NCBI GenBank assembly: GCA_902766115.1
Contig: CACXCL010000048.1
Coordinates: forward strand, 1 to 10,225
Direction: 5' to 3'
DNA: 10,225 nt
Origin: an uncultured Ruminococcus sp.
GTDB taxonomy: Bacteria > Bacillota > Clostridia > Oscillospirales > CAG-272
The notes beneath the pieces were generated by a model that made no database searches, was not told where the DNA came from, and was given only the letters and a program-made list of their open reading frames with translations. The position numbers were made by a program, and so were the translations under genes. Numbering within the stretch: position 1 is the first letter of the stretch; every line of letters begins with the position of its first letter. Shown piece by piece: positions 1-4,943 of this stretch.

Positions 1-417
1 GCGGACAACGCCGCCCGTCTCACGGCGGTGCGTGACAGACTCATCGAGGGCCTCGGGAAGATCCCCCATTCGGCGCTGAACGGCGATGTGACGCGCCGCC
101 TGCCAGGGAACGTGAGCTTTTGCTTTGAGGGGATCGAGGGAGAATCCCTGCTTCTGCTTCTCGACGACCGGGGCATCTGCGCGTCGTCGGGAAGCGCGTG
201 TACGTCCGGCGCGCTGGATCCGAGTCACGTGCTTCTCGCCATCGGACGGGTACACGACGTGGCTCACGGCTCTCTGCGGCTGAGCATAGGCGAGGATATC
301 ACGGACGGCGACGCCGATTATATCGTCAGATCCGTCGCGGAAGTAGTAGATTATCTGCGCGGGTTTTCACCGATATGGAGAGACCTTACGTCGGGTAAAA
401 GAGAATTCATTTTATAA
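1..417 (+). CDS. nifS: Cysteine desulfurase, C-terminal part (NifS/IscS class), 5'-truncated by window edge
   Basis: This is the last 138 codons of a PLP-dependent class V aminotransferase-fold cysteine desulfurase; the frame is open from base 1, so the start and the PLP lysine lie outside the window. The loop S-S-G-S-A-C-T-S-G is visible, and its Cys codon (199-201) is the catalytic residue that takes sulfur from cysteine as a persulfide. The segment G-S-L-R-L-S-I-G after it matches the conserved C-terminal region of the family. The SSGSAC context is that of the NifS/IscS group rather than SufS. The stop codon lies 12 nt before the NifU-type scaffold gene, whose ribosome binding site overlaps it, so the two are very probably co-transcribed and work as sulfur donor and scaffold. 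The family call is firm; the NifS versus IscS name is a convention. Confidence 0.92.
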   Translation, partial: ADNAARLTAVRDRLIEGLGKIPHSALNGDVTRRLPGNVSFCFEGIEGESLLLLLDDRGICASSGSACTSGALDPSHVLLAIGRVHDVAHGSLRLSIGEDITDGDADYIVRSVAEVVDYLRGFSPIWRDLTSGKREFIL

Positions 418-429
418 GGAGACAGGATA

Positions 430-813
430 ATGGCACTGTACAGCGAAAAAGTTATGGATCATTTCCGCAATCCGCGAAACGTGGGAGTGATCGAGGACGC
501 CGACGGCGTCGGCGAGGTGGGCAACGCAAAATGCGGCGATATCATGAAGATGTATCTCAAGATCGAGGATGATACGGTAAAGGACGTGAAATTCGAGACC
601 TTCGGGTGCGGGAGCGCAATAGCGTCCAGTTCCATGGCGACGGAGATGATCAAGGGACAGCCCCTGAGCGAGGTAAAAAAGCTGACCAACAAAGCGGTGG
701 CGGAGGCGCTCGACGGGCTGCCGGATTACAAGATGCATTGCAGCGTCCTCGCCGAGGAGGCGATCCGCTCCGCTCTGGAGGACTACGAGAAAAAGACAGG
801 AAAGAAGATATAA
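430..813 (+). CDS. nifU: Fe-S cluster assembly scaffold protein, NifU/IscU type (Clostridium-type NifU)
   Basis: A 127-residue protein matching the single-domain U-type scaffold on which [2Fe-2S]/[4Fe-4S] clusters are built before transfer to apoproteins. It starts with the typical Y-S-x-K-V-M-D-H-F-x-N-P-R-N. The ligands are all present: Cys35 and Asp37 (N-A-K-C-G-D), Cys60 (F-G-C-G-S-A-I-A-S-S-S) and His103-Cys104 (K-M-H-C-S-V-L-A-E-E-A-I). Length fits IscU and Clostridium-type NifU; there is no C-terminal Nfu domain. The segment before the last Cys reads L-P-D-Y-K instead of the L-P-P-V-K that the HscA chaperone recognises in proteobacterial IscU. The SD AAGGAG (416-421) overlaps the stop of the desulfurase gene, 8 nt before ATG, indicating translational coupling. 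Confidence is high. Confidence 0.95.
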   Translation: MALYSEKVMDHFRNPRNVGVIEDADGVGEVGNAKCGDIMKMYLKIEDDTVKDVKFETFGCGSAIASSSMATEMIKGQPLSEVKKLTNKAVAEALDGLPDYKMHCSVLAEEAIRSALEDYEKKTGKKI

Positions 814-819
814 CGGCAC

Positions 820-1725
820 ATGAACATCACACAGCTGAGATACGTCCTGGAGACGGCGGCGTCCTCTTCCATGAGGGAGGCGTCCACAAAGCTCTACGTC
901 TCCCAGCCCGCCCTGTCGGCAGGCATTCGCGATCTGGAGGACGAGATCGGGATCACGATCTTCGAGAGGTCGAATAAAGGGATCTCCCTGACCGACGGCG
1001 GCAGGGAGTTCCTGACATACGCGAAAGCCGCAGTGGGACAGTATGAGATTCTCGAGGACCGTTATCTGTCGCGCGACAGCGAAAAAGAGAGGTTTTCCGT
1101 ATCGACCCAGCACTATAATTTCGCCATCAAGGCGTTTGTTGAGGTGATACGGAAAACGGACCCGCAAAAATACGTTTTTTCCATTCACGAGACGAAAACG
1201 AAAGAGGTACTGGACGACGTGGGGAGCCTCAAAAGCGAGGTGGGGGTCGTCTCTTTTGCAGGTTCCGGCGAATCCGTTATCAAAAAGCTATTCCGCGACT
1301 ACAAGCTTGAGTTCACGCCTCTTATGAGGAAAGATACCTACGTCTATTTATGGAACGATCACGAGTTTGCAACCAGAGACGAGATCTCGATCGAGGAAAT
1401 GCGGGATTATCCCTGCGTCGCCTTCGATCAGAGCAACGACGGCAACTTTTACCTCACCGAGGAAGCGATGGCGGATCACTCCTTCGATAAAATGATCAAA
1501 TCCGACGACCGGGCGACGACCATGGAGATCATTGCCGGGCTCGGCGGGTACTCCGTGGGCTGCGGGATGCTGTCGGAAAAGGATTCCGTCCTGCAAGGTC
1601 TGGTCTCCGTAAAAATGAAGGAGGAGGACCCCCTGACCATCGGGTACATAACAAGAAAAGGGAGCGTCCTGTCACGCTATGGCGAGGAATACGTAAAAGA
1701 ACTGCAAAAATTCAGGGAGACGTAA
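820..1725 (+). CDS. LysR-family transcriptional regulator, CmbR/CysB-like, probable regulator of metY-cysK
   Basis: A 301-residue LysR-type regulator of normal length. Residues 1-60 form the winged helix-turn-helix, with the signature A-S-T-K-L-Y-V-S-Q-P-A-L-S-A-G-I-R-D-L-E at 21-40, followed by a linker helix and a two-lobed effector-binding domain (about 90-295). The motifs S-D-R-A-T and I-G-Y-I-T-R-K-G in that domain recall the LysR proteins found beside sulfur amino acid genes in Firmicutes; CmbR of Lactococcus lactis, which activates metC-cysK, is the known parallel. The gene starts 6 nt after the scaffold stop with only a weak purine-rich SD (about 798-807), so it is probably translated by coupling. 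It ends just upstream of a T-N11-A inverted repeat in front of metY. The family is certain; the target genes and effector (O-acetylserine or another thiol precursor) are inferred. Confidence 0.95.
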   Translation: MNITQLRYVLETAASSSMREASTKLYVSQPALSAGIRDLEDEIGITIFERSNKGISLTDGGREFLTYAKAAVGQYEILEDRYLSRDSEKERFSVSTQHYNFAIKAFVEVIRKTDPQKYVFSIHETKTKEVLDDVGSLKSEVGVVSFAGSGESVIKKLFRDYKLEFTPLMRKDTYVYLWNDHEFATRDEISIEEMRDYPCVAFDQSNDGNFYLTEEAMADHSFDKMIKSDDRATTMEIIAGLGGYSVGCGMLSEKDSVLQGLVSVKMKEEDPLTIGYITRKGSVLSRYGEEYVKELQKFRET

Positions 1726-1736
1726 GCCGCTCATCC

Positions 1737-1763
1737 GTGATAAACGCAGGTTATCACCGATAA
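1737..1763. promoter_or_regulatory. Putative LysR-type operator (T-N11-A) upstream of the metY-cysK promoter
   Basis: TTATC-ACC-GATAA at 1751-1763 is a perfect inverted repeat with the T-N11-A form of LysR-type binding sites. A further half site, GATAA at 1739-1743, pairs with the same TTATC as GTGATAA (1737-1743) / TTATCAC (1751-1757), so three half sites lie one after another. The T-N11-A centre (1757) is about 56 bp before the start of transcription expected from the promoter, where an activating LysR protein normally binds. The hairpin is not followed by a T run, so it is not a terminator for the LysR gene. Binding by the adjacent LysR protein is inferred. Confidence 0.6.
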
Positions 1764-1777
1764 TAAAATCAAACGAA

Positions 1778-1806
1778 TTTACAAACGGTGCGATTTGTGA
1801 TACAAT
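1778..1806 (+). promoter_or_regulatory. Sigma-A type promoter of the leader peptide-metY-cysK operon
   Basis: TTTACA (1778-1783), a 17-bp spacer, then TACAAT (1801-1806) preceded by TG at 1798-1799, giving an extended -10 (TGaTACAAT). Transcription should start near 1813, leaving an untranslated leader of roughly 250 nt before metY, which is long for a simple operon and holds the attenuator described below. Confidence 0.75.
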
Positions 1807-1843
1807 TTTGGCAACAAAGAAAAAAACAAAGGAGGGACCGGAA

Positions 1844-1954
1844 ATGTTCGGAACAAAAATCGAGAGACAGGATCGCATGATGTGTTGTCGAATGCTTATC
1901 TCCCGGGCATGCTGTACGGTCTCCTTCACGAGGCGACGCCACGCATCGGATTGA
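1844..1954 (+). CDS. Cys-codon-rich leader peptide (36 aa), putative attenuation leader of metY-cysK
   Basis: A short ORF with a strong SD (AAAGGAGGG, about 1828-1836) 7-8 nt before ATG 1844 and stop TGA at 1952. It begins about 30 nt after the predicted transcription start. The 36-residue product resembles no enzyme or regulator I know. Its composition is the signal: residues 11-17 read R-M-M-C-C-R-M and residues 21-24 read R-A-C-C, so there are two Cys-Cys codon pairs (1883-1888 and 1910-1915), three internal Met codons and seven Arg codons. Cys is rare in ordinary proteins, and tandem Cys codons in a leader before cysteine/homocysteine synthesis genes are what translation-dependent attenuation would use, as trp and his leaders do with their own codons. 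The peptide itself probably has no function after synthesis. The ORF and SD are seen directly; the regulatory role is inferred. Confidence 0.72.
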   Translation: MFGTKIERQDRMMCCRMLISRACCTVSFTRRRHASD

Positions 1955-1991
1955 TGTTCTCGGTTGTCGATCAAACCGTTTTGCCCGGGAG
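1900..1991 (+). promoter_or_regulatory. Long-range antiterminator stem of the metY-cysK leader
   Basis: CTCCCGGGCA (1900-1909, inside the leader peptide ORF) is perfectly complementary to TGCCCGGGAG (1982-1991). The helix can continue past a small internal loop with ACGGT (1916-1920) pairing ACCGT (1975-1979), giving 10 + 5 base pairs. The 3' arm includes most of the 5' arm of the terminator at 1986-2008, so the two structures exclude each other. The 5' arm lies 12 nt after the first Cys-Cys pair: a ribosome stalled there would leave 1900-1909 free, while one at the second pair (1910-1915) would cover it. Pairings were read by eye, without energy calculation. Confidence 0.6.
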
Positions 1992-2014
1992 CCGCAACGA
2001 CGCCCCCGTTTTTT
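1986..2014 (+). terminator. Attenuator terminator upstream of metY
   Basis: CGGGAGC (1986-1992) pairs with GCCCCCG (2002-2008) with one A.C mismatch, a 9-nt loop, and is followed directly by six T (2009-2014). It lies 50 nt before the metY start and downstream of the operon promoter, so it can only act as a conditional terminator within the leader. It shares bases 1986-1991 with the antiterminator stem. The hairpin is modest, as expected for a switch. Confidence 0.62.
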
Positions 2015-2028
2015 ACATTGAAATTACC

Positions 2029-2047
2029 GATAACCGTTATTGATAAC
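2029..2047. repeat. GATAAC repeat cluster before the metY ribosome binding site
   Basis: GATAAC occurs at 2029-2034 and again at 2042-2047, 13 bp apart, with GTTAT (2036-2040) between them forming an imperfect palindrome around 2035. The same hexamer occurs on the other strand at 1750-1755 within the LysR-type operator. It may be a second, downstream site for the same regulator, or chance. The cluster lies between the attenuator and the metY SD. Confidence 0.35.
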
Positions 2048-2064
2048 AAAAAGGAGATACTATC

Positions 2065-3348
2065 ATGAGCGAATATAAATTTGAAACTCTGCAGCTGCAC
2101 GTAGGACAGGAAGAAGCGGACCCCGCAACGGATTCGCGCGCGGTACCGATCTATCAGACGACCTCGTACGTCTTTCACAACAGCAGGCACGCCGCGGACC
2201 GTTTCGGTCTGGCGGACGCCGGGAACATCTACGGAAGGCTGACTAACACCACCCAGGAAGTGCTGGAAAAACGGCTTGCCGCCCTTGAGGGAGGAAGCGC
2301 TGCTCTGGCGGTGGCGTCGGGAGCCGCGGCGATCACGTACACCATCGAGGCGCTCGCAGCGAGCGGCGGCCATATCGTGGCGCAGAAGACCATCTACGGC
2401 GGGACCTTCAATCTGCTCTCTCACACTCTTCCGCAGTACGGGATCAGCACGACATTCGTTAACATACACGATCTCGATAAGGTAGAAGCAGCGATAACCG
2501 ACGACACGCGCGCCGTATTTCTCGAAACGCTCGGCAACCCCAACAGCGACATACCCGACATCGACTCGATTGCGGAGATCGCCCACAGGCACGGGATCCC
2601 CGTTGTGATCGACAACACTTTCGGCACACCTTATCTGATACGCCCCATCGAGCACGGAGCCGATATCGTCGTCCATTCCGCAACGAAATTCATCGGCGGT
2701 CACGGCACCACCCTGGGCGGCATAATCGTCGAGTCGGGCAAATTCAACTGGAAGGCGAGCGGAAAATATCCGAACATCGCCGATCCCAACCCCAGTTATC
2801 ACGGCGTCTCCTTCTACGACGCGGTGGGCCCCGCGGCGTTCGTCACGTTCATCAGAGCGATACTCCTGCGCGACACCGGCGCGTGTATCTCTCCGTTCAA
2901 CGCGTTCCTTCTCCTGCAGGGAGTGGAAACGTTGTCTCTCCGGCTTGAGAGACACGCGGAAAACACGAAAGCCGTCGTGAATTATCTGTCCGGACATCCG
3001 CTGGTGGAAAGGGTCAATCACCCTTCCCTGCCGGATCATCCCGACCACACGCTTTATGAAAAGTATTTCCCGCGGGGCGGAGGGTCGATCTTCACATTTG
3101 ACATCAAGGGCGGACAGGACGAGGCGTGGAAATTTATCGACAACCTGAAGATCTTCTCGCTTCTCGCAAACGTCGCGGATGTGAAGAGCCTCGTGATCCA
3201 TCCCGCGTCGACCACTCATTCGCAACTCTCCGGGACGGAACTGCTGGATCAGGGCATCAGGCCCAACACGATCCGTCTTTCCATAGGGACGGAACACATC
3301 GACGATATCATCGCGGACCTTGAAAAAGGTTTTGAAGCCATCGGATAA
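2065..3348 (+). CDS. metY: O-acetylhomoserine sulfhydrylase (aminocarboxypropyltransferase)
   Basis: A 427-residue Cys/Met-metabolism PLP enzyme of the length typical for MetY, about 40 longer than cystathionine gamma-synthase or lyase. It joins O-acetylhomoserine with sulfide to give homocysteine and acetate, the direct route to methionine. Visible residues: Y56 and R58 in N-I-Y-G-R-L-T-N-T-T (PLP phosphate contacts from the neighbouring subunit), Y111 (cofactor stacking), D183 in V-I-D-N-T-F (pyridine nitrogen), Schiff-base K208 in H-S-A-T-K-F-I-G-G-H-G, and R404 in N-T-I-R-L-S-I-G (substrate carboxylate). The insertion around 228-262 (K-Y-P-x-x-A-D-P-N-P-S-Y-H-G, then F-x-T-F-I-R) is diagnostic for MetY. 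SD AAGGAG (2051-2056) lies 8 nt from ATG. It is the first structural gene after the attenuator; cysK follows after 38 nt without a promoter. Cytosolic. Confidence 0.96.
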   Translation: MSEYKFETLQLHVGQEEADPATDSRAVPIYQTTSYVFHNSRHAADRFGLADAGNIYGRLTNTTQEVLEKRLAALEGGSAALAVASGAAAITYTIEALAASGGHIVAQKTIYGGTFNLLSHTLPQYGISTTFVNIHDLDKVEAAITDDTRAVFLETLGNPNSDIPDIDSIAEIAHRHGIPVVIDNTFGTPYLIRPIEHGADIVVHSATKFIGGHGTTLGGIIVESGKFNWKASGKYPNIADPNPSYHGVSFYDAVGPAAFVTFIRAILLRDTGACISPFNAFLLLQGVETLSLRLERHAENTKAVVNYLSGHPLVERVNHPSLPDHPDHTLYEKYFPRGGGSIFTFDIKGGQDEAWKFIDNLKIFSLLANVADVKSLVIHPASTTHSQLSGTELLDQGIRPNTIRLSIGTEHIDDIIADLEKGFEAIG

Positions 3349-3371
3349 AAAACAAAAACTTATTGAACATG

Positions 3372-3379
3372 AAAGGAAA
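3372..3379 (+). promoter_or_regulatory. Ribosome binding site that fixes the cysK start
   Basis: AAAGGAAA lies about 8 nt before ATG 3387. The upstream in-frame starts TTG 3363 and ATG 3369 have no SD at a workable distance, and the extra residues they add are not part of the CysK fold. Confidence 0.75.
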
Positions 3380-3386
3380 CGATACC

Positions 3387-4316
3387 ATGTCTGTTTATAC
3401 TTCCGCCGATCAGCTGATCGGAAAAACACCTCTTCTTGAACTCACTCATATCGAAAAAGAGTACGGTCTTTCGGCGAAGGTCGTCGCCAAGCTCGAATAC
3501 TTCAACCCGGCGGGGTCCGTAAAGGACCGTATCGCCAAGGCGATGATCGACGACGCCGAGGCGAGGGGAAAACTCAAGGAGGGCTCGGTCATCATCGAAC
3601 CCACGTCCGGAAACACCGGCATCGGTCTTGCGTCAGTGGCGGCGGCGAGAGGATACCGCCTCATTCTGACCATGCCGGAGACCATGTCCGTGGAACGGCG
3701 TCAGCTTATCAAGGCCTACGGGGCGGAGATCGTGCTGACTGAAGGTTCAAAGGGTATGAAGGGCGCCATCGAGAAGGCGAACGAGCTTGCGGCGGAGATC
3801 CCGGACAGTTTCATCCCCGGCCAGTTCGTCAACCCCGCCAACCCGAGGGCTCACCGCGAGAGCACGGGACCCGAGATCTGGGAAGACACCGACGGGCATG
3901 TCGATATCTTCGTCGCGGGAGTCGGCACGGGCGGAACTGTTACCGGAGTCGGAGAATATCTGAAATCCAAGAACCCCGACGTCAGGGTCGTGGCGGTGGA
4001 GCCGGAAACGAGCGCGGTGCTCTCCACCGGCGTAGCCGGTCCGCACAAGATCCAGGGGATCGGCGCGGGATTCGTGCCCGACGTGCTGAATACCAAAATA
4101 TACGACGAGATTATTCCCGTCTCGAACGAGGACGCCTTTGCCACCGGAAAGACCATAGGCAAAAAAGAGGGCGTTCTGGTGGGGATCTCCTCGGGCGCGG
4201 CGGCTTTCGCCGCCATCGAGCTCGCCAAGCGGAAGGAGAACGAGGGAAAGACCATAGTGGTCCTCCTTCCGGATACCGGAGACAGATATCTGTCAACCCC
4301 GCTGTTCGCGGAATAA
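3387..4316 (+). CDS. cysK: Cysteine synthase A (O-acetylserine sulfhydrylase)
   Basis: A 309-residue fold-type II PLP enzyme that makes cysteine from O-acetylserine and sulfide. It begins I-G-K-T-P-L-L-E-L as CysK proteins do. K46 in N-P-A-G-S-V-K-D-R is the Schiff-base lysine. P-T-S-G-N-T-G (72-78) is the substrate-binding loop, G-T-G-G-T (180-184) cups the PLP phosphate, G-I-S-S-G (266-270) supplies the Ser near the pyridine nitrogen, and L-L-P-D-T-G-D-R-Y-L-S-T closes the protein. The length equals that of typical CysK; there is no CBS domain, which argues against cystathionine beta-synthase. The start at 3387 was chosen for its SD over the upstream TTG/ATG. The gene shares the metY transcript and ends before the terminator at 4332. 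Together with MetY it forms a sulfide-assimilation pair under the same leader control. Confidence 0.96.
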   Translation: MSVYTSADQLIGKTPLLELTHIEKEYGLSAKVVAKLEYFNPAGSVKDRIAKAMIDDAEARGKLKEGSVIIEPTSGNTGIGLASVAAARGYRLILTMPETMSVERRQLIKAYGAEIVLTEGSKGMKGAIEKANELAAEIPDSFIPGQFVNPANPRAHRESTGPEIWEDTDGHVDIFVAGVGTGGTVTGVGEYLKSKNPDVRVVAVEPETSAVLSTGVAGPHKIQGIGAGFVPDVLNTKIYDEIIPVSNEDAFATGKTIGKKEGVLVGISSGAAAFAAIELAKRKENEGKTIVVLLPDTGDRYLSTPLFAE

Positions 4317-4331
4317 TAAAGGTTTTATCTC

Positions 4332-4361
4332 CCGGCGTCCGGTTTCCGGACGCCGGTTTTT
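4332..4361 (+). terminator. Strong intrinsic terminator of the metY-cysK operon
   Basis: A perfect 11-bp GC-rich stem, CCGGCGTCCGG (4332-4342) with CCGGACGCCGG (4346-4356), a TTT loop and five T at 4357-4361. It begins 16 nt after the cysK stop. Only 14 nt separate its T run from the next start codon, so the downstream ECF gene either relies on read-through or on a promoter I cannot see. Confidence 0.93.
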
Positions 4362-4375
4362 CTTAAAGGAAACGG

Positions 4376-4936
4376 ATGATGAAAAAAGACGGGTATTTAC
4401 TGAAAATCACAATGACCGCCGTGATGATCGCGCTTATCTGCGTGCTGACGACGGCGGTGCGTATCCCCTCTCCCACGAAGGGGTACATGAACCTCGGAGA
4501 CTGCGCCGTGCTTTTCGGAGGTTGTCTGTTGGGTCCGGTGCTCGGTCCCGTCGCAGGAGGGGTCGGCTCGGCTCTCGCCGATCTTTTCGCCGGTTATCCG
4601 ATCTATATCCCGGGGACGCTGGTCATTAAAGCGCTCATGGCTCTGGTCGTCTCGCTTGTTCCGCTTCAATTGCGGAAAAGAGGGAAAACGCCCCGGCGCG
4701 CCGGAATCGTCATCGGCTCCGCGGCTGCCGAATTGCTGATGGTGGCGGGCTACTGGCTCTATGAGGGCGCGTTTATCGAAAAAAGCTTTCCTGCCGCACT
4801 CGCCGGCGTTCCGGGCAACGTCATGCAAGGGGTCGTCGGCGCCGCCGTCAACTGTTTTCTTGCGGAACTCCTCGCGCACACCTCATTTTTCAGGTTATAC
4901 GGCGCGGGTGGCTCCGCCGGGGGAAAAACGAACTGA
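4376..4936 (+). CDS. ECF transporter S component, substrate unknown
   Basis: A small (186-residue) integral membrane protein with about six hydrophobic segments (roughly 9-29, 43-60, 61-76, 80-98, 110-128, 147-168). The blocks G-Y-M-N-L-G-D (36-42), G-S-A-L-A-D-L-F-A-G-Y-P (64-75), a Pro-Gly-Thr-x-x-I-K-A-L-M-A-L stretch (79-90) and P-G-N-V-M-Q (146-151) are characteristic of energy-coupling-factor S components of the ECF-type transporter family Pfam PF07155/PF12822. Such proteins bind a vitamin or precursor and dock on a shared EcfA-A'-T module, which is not encoded here (group II arrangement). The substrate cannot be read from sequence; following cysK hints at a sulfur-related solute only weakly. 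ATG 4379 is an equally good start (SD AAAGGA 4365-4370 is 8 nt from it and 5 nt from 4376). It converges on the next gene, 7 nt apart. Confidence 0.87.
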   Translation: MMKKDGYLLKITMTAVMIALICVLTTAVRIPSPTKGYMNLGDCAVLFGGCLLGPVLGPVAGGVGSALADLFAGYPIYIPGTLVIKALMALVVSLVPLQLRKRGKTPRRAGIVIGSAAAELLMVAGYWLYEGAFIEKSFPAALAGVPGNVMQGVVGAAVNCFLAELLAHTSFFRLYGAGGSAGGKTN

Positions 4937-4943
4937 ATACGCT

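Noticed and set aside
1737..1757. GTGATAA/TTATCAC hairpin as terminator of the LysR gene
   Set aside because: Stem is AT-rich, only 7 bp, and no T run follows; it fits an operator better.
1828..1880. Possible SAM-I (S-box) riboswitch: GGAGGGACCGG resembles the core GAGGGA-N2-GG
   Set aside because: The resemblance is explained by the leader SD. The conserved 5' strand, kink-turn and closing helix are missing, and the promoter leaves too little RNA upstream.
1813..2014. Possible T-box riboswitch for Cys before metY
   Set aside because: There is no AGGGTGGNACCGCG antiterminator sequence before the terminator and no stem I specifier architecture; the RNA is translated instead.
2018..2046. Second promoter, TTGAAA with TGATAA 17 bp downstream
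   Set aside because: The -10 is a poor match (lacks the conserved A at position 2 and the final T), and the region is already explained by the repeat cluster and the SD.
1672..3429. 585-codon open frame on the minus strand antiparallel to metY
   Set aside because: It lies over metY, which has full family motifs, an SD and operon context; the translated product is Arg/Val/Asp-rich without any recognisable domain, as expected for a shadow frame in GC-rich coding DNA.
4281..4294. Perfect 14-bp palindrome GACAGATATCTGTC inside cysK
   Set aside because: It encodes the conserved G-D-R-Y-L-S motif of CysK, so the palindrome is likely a by-product of protein constraint.
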